A DNA stretch of 10,598 bases from Prevotellaceae bacterium. Its GTDB lineage: Bacteria > Bacteroidota > Bacteroidia > Bacteroidales > UBA932. Shown piece after piece: positions 1 to 6,718 of this stretch. Position numbers and translations under genes: made by a program. The number at the start of each line of letters is the position of its first letter. Position 1 is the stretch's first letter. The DNA is taken from contig JAISDK010000202.1 of NCBI GenBank assembly GCA_031264875.1, positions 1-10,598 of the forward strand. Direction: 5' to 3'. The notes beneath the pieces are model-generated. The model was given only the letters and a program-made list of their open reading frames with translations, was not told where the DNA came from and did not search any database.

Positions 1-12
1 TGAGTAGTGACT

Positions 13-70
13 GACGCCGTAAGGCGTCCAATCCGGATAACCCCGAACAAGCGAAGTGCAGTTCGGGGTA
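13..70 (+). repeat. Composite intergenic repeat, copy A
   Basis: This 58-base unit starts with a palindromic hairpin (gacgcc-gtaa-ggcgtc, 13-28) and continues into a second segment, gataaccccgaacaagcg (from 36), ending in ttcggggta. The ccccgaac and gttcgggg parts of the second segment can also pair with each other. A 57-base inverted copy lies at 141-197, and a direct copy of the same 58-base length lies at 10293-10350, matching at about 45 of 58 positions by hand alignment. Repetition in non-coding DNA at both ends of the window points to a dispersed intergenic family, not to chance. Its function is unknown. Confidence 0.75.
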
Positions 71-90
71 TAACAGTCTAATCTCAATCA

Positions 91-124
91 GAACTGCGAA
101 GCAGTTCAACTCCATACGGGGTTG
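91..124. repeat. Two adjacent short hairpins inside the repeat region
   Basis: The first is a perfect 7-bp stem, gaactgc-GAA-gcagttc (91-107). The second is caactcc-atac-ggggttg (107-124), a 7-bp stem with one G-T pair. They sit between the inverted copies of the composite repeat, so the whole 13-197 segment could fold as one large branched structure with these hairpins at its tip. No T-run follows either one, so they do not look like terminators. Confidence 0.55.
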
Positions 125-140
125 AGGACGGTTGTTGCGT

Positions 141-197
141 TGCCCCTAACTGCGCTGCGCTTGTTCGGGGTTATCATTTTCAGACGCCTACGGCGTC
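141..197 (-). repeat. Composite intergenic repeat, inverted copy A'
   Basis: Read on the minus strand, this begins with gacgccgtaggcgtc, followed by gataaccccgaacaagcg, then cagcgcag and ttagggg. It reproduces copy A (13-70) in the opposite orientation, with nearly exact identity over the central gataaccccgaacaagcg segment. A and A' together form an inverted repeat about 185 bases end to end, with arms of about 57 bases. Confidence 0.7.
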
Positions 198-295
198 ATA
201 AGACGCGAAGAATCGCTACATTTTTATCTCACAATTTTACCCCGCGCGTAATATAATCTCAGTTTAGTCAGCAGTCGGAAATATTATGCAACTTC

Positions 296-343
296 CGAAA
301 AACAAAAACGCCAACCATCGTATTTATTGATGATTAGCGTTTT
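296..343 (-). terminator. Intrinsic terminator after tRNA-Glu
   Basis: On the minus strand, arm AAAACGCTAATCATC (343 to 329) pairs with GATGGTTGGCGTTTT (319 to 305) across a 9-base loop. All 15 positions pair if two G-U pairs are counted. The stem runs directly into TTTTTGTTTTT. This stem plus T-tract begins 6 bases past the end of the tRNA, so it should end the tRNA transcript and any read-through from gltX. Confidence 0.85.
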
Positions 344-349
344 CTTCCG

Positions 350-421
350 TAGCCCGTAGGGGAATTGAACCCCTCTTTCAAGATTGAGAATCTTACGTCC
401 TAACCGATAGACGAACAGGCC
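350..421 (-). tRNA. tRNA-Glu (anticodon CTC)
   Basis: The minus strand folds into a complete 72-base cloverleaf. The acceptor stem is GGCCTGT/ACGGGCT, the D stem GTCT/GGAC, the anticodon stem TAAGA/TCTTG with loop TTCTCAA, and the T stem AGGGG/CCCCT with loop TTCAATT; the discriminator base is A. Loop positions 34-36 read CTC, which decodes GAG (glutamate). The first acceptor pair is G-U, and CCA is not encoded (the bases after the discriminator are CG). The gene lies 66 bases downstream of the gltX stop on the same strand, next to the synthetase that should charge it. It has its own promoter at 449-479 and a terminator at 296-343. Confidence 0.93.
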
Positions 422-448
422 ATTGTTTCCCGTAAAAAAATCCGGCTG

Positions 449-479
449 CAAAAGTATGATATATTTTTTTTATGGCAAA
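449..479 (-). promoter_or_regulatory. Bacteroidetes-type promoter for tRNA-Glu
   Basis: On the minus strand the sequence reads TTTG (479 to 476), 19 bases, then TACTTTTG (456 to 449). This is an exact match to the Bacteroidetes housekeeping consensus TTTG-N19-21-TAnnTTTG. Transcription would begin around 442-445, giving a leader of roughly 20 bases before the mature tRNA 5' end at 421. The -33 box lies just past the gltX stop, so the tRNA can be made independently of the greA-gltX transcript. Confidence 0.8.
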
Positions 480-487
480 ATATATTT

Positions 488-1927
488 TCACATACCATTT
501 TCCAGTCTTGACAACGAATATTTTAATCTTTTAACCGATAGATTTTTACCCAGCAGCACGCACATTTCCGAAGCTCCGCCCGGAGTCGATAAATGTCCTG
601 TAAGCGCCACCCGTATTATCCATAAAAGCGCTTTTTTCTTCACTCCCGACTGTTCGGAGATCCTGATGCAGGCGTTAAACAGAACGTCATTGTCCCAGCA
701 GTCAATCTTTTCCAGTTCTGCAATTATGACAGGTAAAATATTTTTTGCCGTTTCCGCGGTTGATTTCGAATCCTTATGGTTGAAGAGGGATATGTCATAA
801 TTTTCGAAATTGCTGATAAACCCGGTCATATCAGGTATGTCCGAAACGGTGGATACCCTTGTTTGCAGCAATCGGCTAAGCAGTATGGTATTTATTTCCA
901 CGGGAATATCGGCATAGTATTTCTCAGCCGACAAATGAAATTCCTGTGCCGACAGCTCTTTTACGTATTGCGCATTAAGCCATCGCAGCTTCACTTCGTC
1001 AAAAACGGCGGACGACTTTGATATTCCGCTTATTTCAAAACTTTCAATCAGTTCATTTAACGAAAACTTTTCTATCTCATTTTTAGGATTCCAGCCTAAC
1101 AGGGCGACATAGTTCAGGATTGCGTCGGGTAAAAAGCCTTTTTCCAGAAAATCCTCGAAATTGGCGTCTCCGTGACGTTTGCTCAACTTGTGCTGCCGGT
1201 CTTTCATGATATGCGGAAGGTGGACGTACTGAGGAATTTCCCAGCCAAAAGCTTCGTATAGCAGGTTGTAGTTCGGCGTGCTGCTGATGTATTCCATTCC
1301 TCTAAAAACGTGCGAGATTTTCATCAAGTGGTCATCAATCACATTTGCGAAATTATAAGTCGGAAAGCCGTCCGATTTTATTAATACATTATCATGCAGT
1401 TCCCTGTTCTCAACGGTAATATTTCCGAACACCAGATCCGAAAACGTAACAGTTCCTGTTTCAGGGACATTCTGACGGATGACGTAGGGCGTTCCGGCAG
1501 CAATTTGCGATTCTATTTCTTCCTTGTCAAGATACAGGCAATGCTTGTCATATTTTCGGTTACCCGAACTGTCAACCAGGGTTTCAAGCCTTTCCTTCGT
1601 GCAAAAGCAATGATAGGCATGTTTACTGTCAATCAGTTTTCCGGCATATTCGTTATAGATGGATTTTCTTTCGCTCTGTACGTAAGGCCCGTATTCGCCT
1701 CCTGTGTCCGGGCCTTCGTCGTGCGACAGTCCGGCAAGTTTCAGTGTGTTGTAAATCGCGGCAACGGCATTATCGACCAGACGTTCCTGATCGGTGTCCT
1801 CGATACGCAAAATGAAGCGTCCGTTATTTTTCTTTGCAAACAGGTAGGCGTAAAGCGCTGTTCTCAGATTGCCTATGTGCATAAATCCTGTGGGACTTGG
1901 CGCAAATCGTGTTCTTATTTCGTTCAT
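488..1927 (-). CDS. gltX: Glutamyl-tRNA synthetase
   Basis: Class I aminoacyl-tRNA synthetase that attaches glutamate to tRNA-Glu in the cytoplasm using ATP. The catalytic Rossmann fold opens with FAPSPTGFMHIGN; the HIGH-type motif is HIGN at residues 17-20. The KMSKS-type motif is KLSKRHG at 247-253. A zinc-knuckle-like segment is visible as CFC (107-109) and YDKHC (126-130). The C-terminal half, from about residue 300, corresponds to the helical anticodon-binding region, so this is a full GluRS and not the short GluQ-RS paralogue. At 479 residues it is slightly shorter than the roughly 500 typical of the family. The start fits because the catalytic motif begins at residue 8, as is usual. 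It lies 6 bases after purE, probably in the same transcript, and is followed by a tRNA-Glu gene. Confidence 0.96.
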   Translation of the reverse strand: MNEIRTRFAPSPTGFMHIGNLRTALYAYLFAKKNNGRFILRIEDTDQERLVDNAVAAIYNTLKLAGLSHDEGPDTGGEYGPYVQSERKSIYNEYAGKLIDSKHAYHCFCTKERLETLVDSSGNRKYDKHCLYLDKEEIESQIAAGTPYVIRQNVPETGTVTFSDLVFGNITVENRELHDNVLIKSDGFPTYNFANVIDDHLMKISHVFRGMEYISSTPNYNLLYEAFGWEIPQYVHLPHIMKDRQHKLSKRHGDANFEDFLEKGFLPDAILNYVALLGWNPKNEIEKFSLNELIESFEISGISKSSAVFDEVKLRWLNAQYVKELSAQEFHLSAEKYYADIPVEINTILLSRLLQTRVSTVSDIPDMTGFISNFENYDISLFNHKDSKSTAETAKNILPVIIAELEKIDCWDNDVLFNACIRISEQSGVKKKALLWIIRVALTGHLSTPGGASEMCVLLGKNLSVKRLKYSLSRLENGM

Positions 1928-1933
1928 GCTGAA

Positions 1934-2455
1934 TTATCTGTCAATTTTAAATTGGTATTTCACATCTTTCAGTTCTTCGTTTGCTTTAAGTACTTTCTGT
2001 GCCAGGCCGGATTTGAACTTTTTAAATTTGTGCATAAGTTCTTTATCGCTCAATGCAAGAATCTGGACGGCAAGTATTCCGGCATTACGGGCGCCGTCGA
2101 GCGCCATCGTTGCCACGGGTATTCCGGCAGGCATCTGGAGTATGGAAAGAATAGAATCCCAGCCGTCAATCGAATTTGAGGATTTAACCGGTACTCCTAT
2201 TACGGGTATTGGCGTTACGGCTGCGATAACTCCGGGAAGGTGTGCAGCGCCTCCGGCGCCGGCAATAACAATTTTCACTCCTCTGCTTTCCAGTCCTTCG
2301 GCATATTCGGCTACTTGCAAGGGTACCCGATGTGCAGATAATGCGTTGATTTCAAAAGGAACATTCATTTCATTTAAAAACAGAGCCGCGTTTTCCATTA
2401 TTTTCAAGTCCGAAACGCTTCCCATTACTATGCTGACTTTTGCTTCCATTTTCAT
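1934..2455 (-). CDS. purE: N5-carboxyaminoimidazole ribonucleotide mutase (PurE, class I)
   Basis: Catalyses the rearrangement of N5-CAIR to CAIR in de novo purine synthesis. The 173 residues match a single-domain class I PurE. Visible signatures are the phosphate-binding GSVSD (12-16), the active-site SAHR (40-43, catalytic His42) and AGAGGAAHLPG (65-75). A short lysine-rich tail follows from about residue 138. The ATG directly abuts the TAA of the upstream DUF2520 gene with no spacer, suggesting translational coupling; a second possible start is Met3. No partner purK is in the window, so the purine-pathway link is not reinforced by neighbours. The gltX start is 6 bases downstream. Confidence 0.95.
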   Translation of the reverse strand: MKMEAKVSIVMGSVSDLKIMENAALFLNEMNVPFEINALSAHRVPLQVAEYAEGLESRGVKIVIAGAGGAAHLPGVIAAVTPIPVIGVPVKSSNSIDGWDSILSILQMPAGIPVATMALDGARNAGILAVQILALSDKELMHKFKKFKSGLAQKVLKANEELKDVKYQFKIDR

Positions 2456-3241
2456 TTATTTTATTGTGTTAATGATATACTCTGACATGGTGACATATAC
2501 CTTTTGAAGTCCCGGATTTGCCTGCAGGAATTTCAGATGCTTTTCTACTGTTACCATGTCTTTCCGTACGGCCGGACCGGTTTGCACTTCTACGGGATTG
2601 CCCGAATCAAAAGCCTTTTCCACAGTTTTTTCCACAAGCGGCTTTAAATTGCAGGGGTCGATTCCAAATTCGGTACAGATATCAAAGGCGCACGATAGCA
2701 GACTGTTTACAAAATTGCACGAAAAAGCGCCGGCGATATGCAGACCCATACGTTTTCCGGAATCCAGTTCCGACACTTTCCCGGATATTTTTTCCGACAA
2801 TTCCCTCAGTTTCATCAAAACAGGTTCGGAACTGGCTTCGATGAAAACAGGCACGGACGAAAAATCCGTTATGGGTTTCGCCGCCGAAAAGGTCTGAAAC
2901 GGATAAAGCGCTCCATAATTTTGACAGTATGGTTCAAGTACGTTGATATCAGTGCTTCCCGATGTATGCACTACTATAGAATCCCTGCCCGTGATTTTTC
3001 CCAGCAGAGAGGCGGTTTCCTTTATACAGTTGTCCGTCACCGACAGGAGGTAGAAGTCGGCTGTCTCTAATTCCGGTATCGAATGTACGGCGGGGGCATC
3101 AACACGTTCGGCGAGGGATACGGCATGTTCATACGTTCGCGAATATATCCCCGTAATTTTTACTCCCGACTTTTTTAATGCCGGAACTACGGACGCCGCT
3201 AAATTTCCCGCTCCGATAACTGCAAGAGTATTTAATTTCAT
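2456..3241 (-). CDS. Rossmann-fold oxidoreductase-like protein with DUF2520 domain
   Basis: The N-terminal half (about 1-125) is a 6-phosphogluconate/F420-dependent NADP-oxidoreductase-like Rossmann domain with nucleotide-binding loop VIGAGNLA (8-15), a strand ending in VVHTSGSTD (90-98) and the segment YPFQTFS (113-119). The C-terminal half (about 130-261) is the all-helical DUF2520 domain, recognisable by GLHIAGAFSCNFVNSLL (166-182). Its substrate is not known; family architecture suggests an NAD(P)-dependent dehydrogenase of the ketopantoate reductase/6PGDH type. It starts 10 bases after the greA stop and ends exactly at the purE start, so it is probably co-transcribed. In Bacteroides genomes I recall this family next to kdsC-like phosphatase and maf genes, so this placement may be unusual; that is memory, not a search. 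Confidence 0.85.
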   Translation of the reverse strand: MKLNTLAVIGAGNLAASVVPALKKSGVKITGIYSRTYEHAVSLAERVDAPAVHSIPELETADFYLLSVTDNCIKETASLLGKITGRDSIVVHTSGSTDINVLEPYCQNYGALYPFQTFSAAKPITDFSSVPVFIEASSEPVLMKLRELSEKISGKVSELDSGKRMGLHIAGAFSCNFVNSLLSCAFDICTEFGIDPCNLKPLVEKTVEKAFDSGNPVEVQTGPAVRKDMVTVEKHLKFLQANPGLQKVYVTMSEYIINTIK

Positions 3242-3251
3242 TCACAAATGT

Positions 3252-3725
3252 TTATATGGATATGTCAACTACTTCCAGCTTCATGATACCGGCAGGAATT
3301 TTGACTTCCACTGTTTCACCTTTTTTATGTCCCATCAGGGCTTTGGCAATGGGGGTACCGACAGAAAGTTTGTTTTCTTTCAGGTTTGCTTCGGCTTCGG
3401 CGACCAAAGTATATTCCATTACGGCATTTGTACCAAGGTTTTTTAGCTTTACCCTGCTCAATATCTGAACTTTGGATGCATCGATTTTTGACTTGTCAAT
3501 AACTCTTGCATTGGCTATTTTGCCTTCCAGTTCTGAAATCCGCATTTCCAGCATACCCTGTGCTTCTTTTGCCGCGTCGTATTCGGCATTTTCCGATAAA
3601 TCGCCTTTATCTCTTGCCTCGGCAATCTGTCGAGATATTTCAGGTCTCTCGACACCTCTAAGATGTTCCAGTTCTTCACGAAGTTTCTGAAGTCCTTCTT
3701 CTGTAATATATTGAGTCTTAACCAT
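3252..3725 (-). CDS. greA: Transcription elongation factor GreA
   Basis: Rescues backtracked RNA polymerase by inserting a coiled coil into the secondary channel and stimulating cleavage of the transcript's 3' end. The 157 residues are the normal GreA length. Residues about 8-75 form the N-terminal antiparallel coiled coil. Its tip contains GDLSENAEYDAAKEAQ (41-56), including the acidic pair Asp42 and Glu45 that corresponds to the magnesium-coordinating tip residues of GreA. Residues about 85-157 are the FKBP-like C-terminal domain, with the typical VGTPIAKALMGHKKGE stretch (122-137). It is the first gene of the leftward block; a -7 promoter element lies about 83 bases upstream of its ATG. 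Confidence 0.96.
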   Translation of the reverse strand: MVKTQYITEEGLQKLREELEHLRGVERPEISRQIAEARDKGDLSENAEYDAAKEAQGMLEMRISELEGKIANARVIDKSKIDASKVQILSRVKLKNLGTNAVMEYTLVAEAEANLKENKLSVGTPIAKALMGHKKGETVEVKIPAGIMKLEVVDISI

Positions 3726-4069
3726 AATACTTAAAAATTATTAAGTTTTTTTTAAATAAAAAAGAATCCTGCGCTTTTTTGCAGAACTCCTTTGATATAT
3801 TATTCCGCAAATATAGATACTTTTTTTGAAAATGATACTTTTTTTATTTTTTACTTTTAGAAAATACTGCTTTTCGCTTTGTTGTAAAAATTTTATATGA
3901 CTGAGGCGACCGCAGGACAATTATATAAATCAGACAAATCAAAATAATCACAGTTCAGGCGCTTAACGAACAAAGCGGAAACATCCCCGTTGTCTCTACT
4001 ATTCTTCCAACTCTGCAAGGAGTTAAGGAGATTTCCCGACAGGGGATAAATATCAATAGAAAATGTGTT
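3726..4069. other. 344-base spacer between greA and the aldo/keto reductase gene
   Basis: The greA-proximal part (3726-3895) is very AT-rich and carries the presumed greA promoter. The distal part (3897-4069) has a more coding-like composition but no full gene. It holds a 16-codon ATG ORF on the plus strand (3897-3947). It also holds a 57-codon open frame without an ATG (3929-4102, plus strand), whose translation faintly resembles transaldolase and is discussed under findings. I see no convincing terminator for the leftward aldo/keto reductase gene; the best hairpins are only 3-5 bp and lack a T-run. Confidence 0.5.
3808..3815 (-). promoter_or_regulatory. Probable -7 box of the greA operon promoter
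   Basis: Read on the minus strand this is TATATTTG, an exact match to the Bacteroidetes -7 consensus TAnnTTTG. Transcription would start near 3802, leaving a 5' leader of about 75 bases before the greA ATG. The upstream -33 position has no clear TTTG, so the match is half of the expected promoter. Confidence 0.5.
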
Positions 4070-4912
4070 TCAATATGTCACTGTATCGGGATTCAGCCCT
4101 GAACCTCCAAAATAAGGCATGGAATTGATGGTTTGCATGTCGGCGCAGGAAATTTCGAAATCGAATACATTGGTATTTTCCTCAATGCGACAGGGCGTTA
4201 TTGATTTTGGTAAAGGCAATACTTCGTTTTGCAGAACCCACCGGATACACAGCTGGGCTACCGATTTGCCGTATTTTAGAGCAATTTCCGCCAGTTCCGG
4301 ATTATTCAACATTTTGCCTGTGCCAAGCGGACTCCATGCTTCTACAAGTATTCCATTTGATTTGCAGAAGGATACTGTCTCATGTTGCATTTGTCCGGGA
4401 TGAAATTCAATCTGGTTGACTGCCGGTACAGTTTCGGCGCTGTCCAGCAGTGAACGGAGGTGATGTTCAAGGAAATTACTTACTCCTATTGACTTTACTG
4501 CGCCGTCCCTGTAAAGTTTTTCGAGTGCGCGCCATGTATCCGAATTGACTTTAGCGCTGTTTGCCTTATTTTCGGGCCAGTGAATGAGATACAGGTCAAT
4601 GTAGTCCAGTCCCAGTTTTTTCAGGCTTGTATCGAAGGCTTTCAATGCCGGTTCGTAACCGCGGTCAGAGTTCCATAACTTGGTGGTTATAAAGAGTTCG
4701 CTACGGTCTGTTCCGGATTCGCGGATACCCTGTCCCACACTTTTTTCATTTCCGTAAATGGCCGCCGTATCAATATGGCGATATCCCGACTGTATGGCAT
4801 ATTTCACAGAGTTTACGGCTGTTTCACCGTCGGGCGTCTGCCATGTTCCAAAACCGATACAGGGAATACCTTTTCCGCTGTTCAGTACAAATGTGTCTGA
4901 TAATGAGTTCAT
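4070..4912 (-). CDS. Aldo/keto reductase (2,5-diketogluconate reductase-like)
   Basis: NAD(P)H-dependent cytosolic reductase that converts aldehydes or ketones to alcohols on a TIM-barrel scaffold. The catalytic tetrad is complete: Asp48 and Tyr53 in HIDTAAIYGNE, Lys78 in TTKLW and His111 in LIHWP. Further family marks are GVSNF (about 147-151), NQIEFHP and the C-terminal cofactor signature LPKSITPCRIEEN. The lysine and arginine there usually contact the 2'-phosphate of NADPH, so NADPH is likely preferred. At 280 residues it is of typical length for the diketogluconate reductase-like AKR5 group. The natural substrate cannot be told from sequence. It stands alone, convergent with nothing, and diverges from pyk across a 267-base spacer. 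I see only weak promoter-like motifs for it. Confidence 0.93.
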   Translation of the reverse strand: MNSLSDTFVLNSGKGIPCIGFGTWQTPDGETAVNSVKYAIQSGYRHIDTAAIYGNEKSVGQGIRESGTDRSELFITTKLWNSDRGYEPALKAFDTSLKKLGLDYIDLYLIHWPENKANSAKVNSDTWRALEKLYRDGAVKSIGVSNFLEHHLRSLLDSAETVPAVNQIEFHPGQMQHETVSFCKSNGILVEAWSPLGTGKMLNNPELAEIALKYGKSVAQLCIRWVLQNEVLPLPKSITPCRIEENTNVFDFEISCADMQTINSMPYFGGSGLNPDTVTY

Positions 4913-5146
4913 TTTTTTTACAATTTTTTAATCAAATAACCAATCATTTAGCCTGCATCAGCAGGTTTTCAGGGCGCGAAATTACAATAAAAACGTACTG
5001 TGCCATATTCTTTTAAATATTAAGACGCAAAAGGCAATGACAATCACGAAAAAACATGTAGCAAAGTACATCCAAAGCAGAGGCGTCGAATCCGGGAGCG
5101 CAACGCCCTGCGTAATCAATTAAACATGACGAACTAATTAATTTCA

Positions 5147-5154
5147 TATCTTTG
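5147..5154 (+). promoter_or_regulatory. Probable -7 box of the pyk promoter
   Basis: TATCTTTG matches the Bacteroidetes TAnnTTTG consensus exactly and lies 25 bases upstream of the pyk ATG. Transcription would start near 5160, giving a leader of only about 20 bases. No TTTG is present at the expected -33 distance, so the call rests on the -7 box and position alone. Confidence 0.5.
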
Positions 5155-5179
5155 CCCCTGTTTTTAGTGAATTGGTTTT

Positions 5180-6616
5180 ATGTATATAAAGAAAAAAACA
5201 AAGATTGTAGCAACAATATCGGACAGGCGTTGTGACGCCTCATTTATCGCAGAATTATATAAATACGGCATGAATGTCGCCCGCCTGAACACGGCGCACA
5301 TCACTGTTGAAGGTGCAGGCGAGATTGTTCGCAATGTCAGAAAAATATCGGATAATATTGCCATACTTATTGATACCAAAGGCCCCGAAATGCGGCTGAC
5401 GGCAATGGACAGCGAAGACGGATTTGAAGTGCTGAAGGATCATATCCTTATAATTTCCGGCGATCGTGAGAAACTGTCCTCCGAAGAGAGACTGTATGTT
5501 ACTTATGAAGGATTTGTGGCGGATGTTCCCGTACTGTCGAAAATATTGATAGACGACGGTGAAATAGAACTGACGGTGACCGACAAAACAAAGGACTATC
5601 TGCTTTGTACCGTGATGAACGATGGCAGGATCAAGGGACGCAAGAGCGTGAATGTTCCCGGAGTTCATGTCAGACTGCCGTCTCTCAGCCTTAAGGATAT
5701 TGATTTTATACACTGGGCAATCGAAAATGAAATAGATTTTATTGCGCACTCGTTTGTGAGGACAAAACAGGATTTGATGGATATTCAAAAAATCCTGGAC
5801 AGGCATAACAGTCATATCAAACTGATTGCAAAAATCGAAAACCAGCAGGGAGTCGATAATATCGACGAAATACTGAGTCATGCGTATGGCATAATGGTGG
5901 CGCGCGGAGACCTCGGGGTGGAAATCGACGCCGAAAAGATTCCCGGAATACAGAGAATGTTGCTGAAAAAGTGTCGCGAGCGCAAATCGCCCGTGATAAT
6001 CGCCACTCAAATGCTTCATACCATGATTGAGCATCCGCGTCCCACACGCGCCGAAGTGAGCGATGTAGCCAATGCGATATACCAGCGCACCGACGCCCTG
6101 ATGCTGAGCGGAGAAACGGCTAACGGAAATTATCCGGTCGAAGCCCTGAAAACCATGTCGAAAATAGCAATTGAAATAGAATCCCAGCTCGGTTCCGAAC
6201 CGGACATTAATCTGCAAAACGTCACCCAGCCCACAGCGGCAATACTTTGCAGGGCTGCCGTGGAAGCGTCGGTGAGACTGCCGATAAAGGCCATAGTGAT
6301 TGATACGCTGTCGGGAAGAACAGGACGCTACATCGCGGCATTCCGTCCGAAGGCTCCTGTGTTTGCAAAATGCTACAAAAGTCATTCCATGAGAGAACTC
6401 GCTCTTTCGTACGGGGTGTTTGCCACTATGATGGCGCCGCGCAAAACAAAGGACGAGTTTGAACATGCCGCAATAGAATCCCTGCTCGAAACAGACTGCT
6501 TCAAACCCGATGATCTGATTGTCATTATAGGCGGAAGCTTCGGGCCTCCCGCAGGAGCCTCGTTTATAGAAGTAAGCTCTGCAAGAACCGTCAAACAGGA
6601 AACGGAAACAAATTAA
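5180..6616 (+). CDS. pyk: Pyruvate kinase
   Basis: Final ATP-generating step of glycolysis: phosphoenolpyruvate plus ADP to pyruvate plus ATP. At 478 residues it is a full-length bacterial enzyme. The A domain carries RLNTAH (35-40), DTKGPEMR (65-72), the catalytic lysine region AKIENQQG (217-224, Lys218), the metal/substrate loop VARGDLGVEI (240-249), ATQML (275-279) and RPTRAEVSDVANAI (287-300). The B domain lies within about 73-165 and the C domain after about 345. Glu70, in the position that separates K+-dependent from K+-independent enzymes, suggests K+ dependence. The usual K+-ligand serine of RxNxSH is Ala39 here; I recall this RxNTAH form in other Bacteroidetes enzymes. No terminator is visible after the gene, so read-through into the sugar cluster is possible. 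Confidence 0.96.
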   Translation: MYIKKKTKIVATISDRRCDASFIAELYKYGMNVARLNTAHITVEGAGEIVRNVRKISDNIAILIDTKGPEMRLTAMDSEDGFEVLKDHILIISGDREKLSSEERLYVTYEGFVADVPVLSKILIDDGEIELTVTDKTKDYLLCTVMNDGRIKGRKSVNVPGVHVRLPSLSLKDIDFIHWAIENEIDFIAHSFVRTKQDLMDIQKILDRHNSHIKLIAKIENQQGVDNIDEILSHAYGIMVARGDLGVEIDAEKIPGIQRMLLKKCRERKSPVIIATQMLHTMIEHPRPTRAEVSDVANAIYQRTDALMLSGETANGNYPVEALKTMSKIAIEIESQLGSEPDINLQNVTQPTAAILCRAAVEASVRLPIKAIVIDTLSGRTGRYIAAFRPKAPVFAKCYKSHSMRELALSYGVFATMMAPRKTKDEFEHAAIESLLETDCFKPDDLIVIIGGSFGPPAGASFIEVSSARTVKQETETN

Positions 6617-6718
6617 TAATAATTATGAGTGCATACGAACAGAATCACACAGCAGTGAAACCGCTTACATCCAATTAAAATTCAGCAGGTAATTTATAAA
6701 TAAAAATCATATTCAGAC

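Larger units (their letters stand above)
1..295. other. Non-coding repeat-rich intergenic region
   Basis: I see no convincing protein gene here. The first 200 bases are built from palindromes and inverted repeats (listed separately): a composite unit at 13-70, two small hairpins at 91-124, and an inverted copy of the first unit at 141-197. Positions 200 to about 295 are AT-rich and featureless to my eye. The region lies beyond the terminator of the leftward gltX/tRNA block, so it is probably a spacer between transcription units, but the gene to its left is outside the window. Confidence 0.6.

Noticed and set aside
1394..2179. 261-codon plus-strand open frame across the gltX/purE junction
   Set aside because: It is antisense to two well-supported genes and has no recognisable domain or promoter.
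3897..3947. 16-codon plus-strand ORF (MTEATAGQLYKSDKSK)
   Set aside because: Too short, no promoter or conserved pattern visible, and located in a spacer next to possible gene debris.
4952..4965. cctgc-atca-gcagg hairpin between the aldo/keto reductase gene and pyk
   Set aside because: A 5-bp stem is too weak to call an operator or terminator, and no second half-site or strong promoter overlaps it.
5255..6466. 403-codon open frame on the minus strand opposite pyk
   Set aside because: It lies entirely antisense to an unmistakable pyruvate kinase and its translation is rich in Cys, His, Phe and Arg without any recognisable motif. It is a by-product of the codon pattern of pyk.
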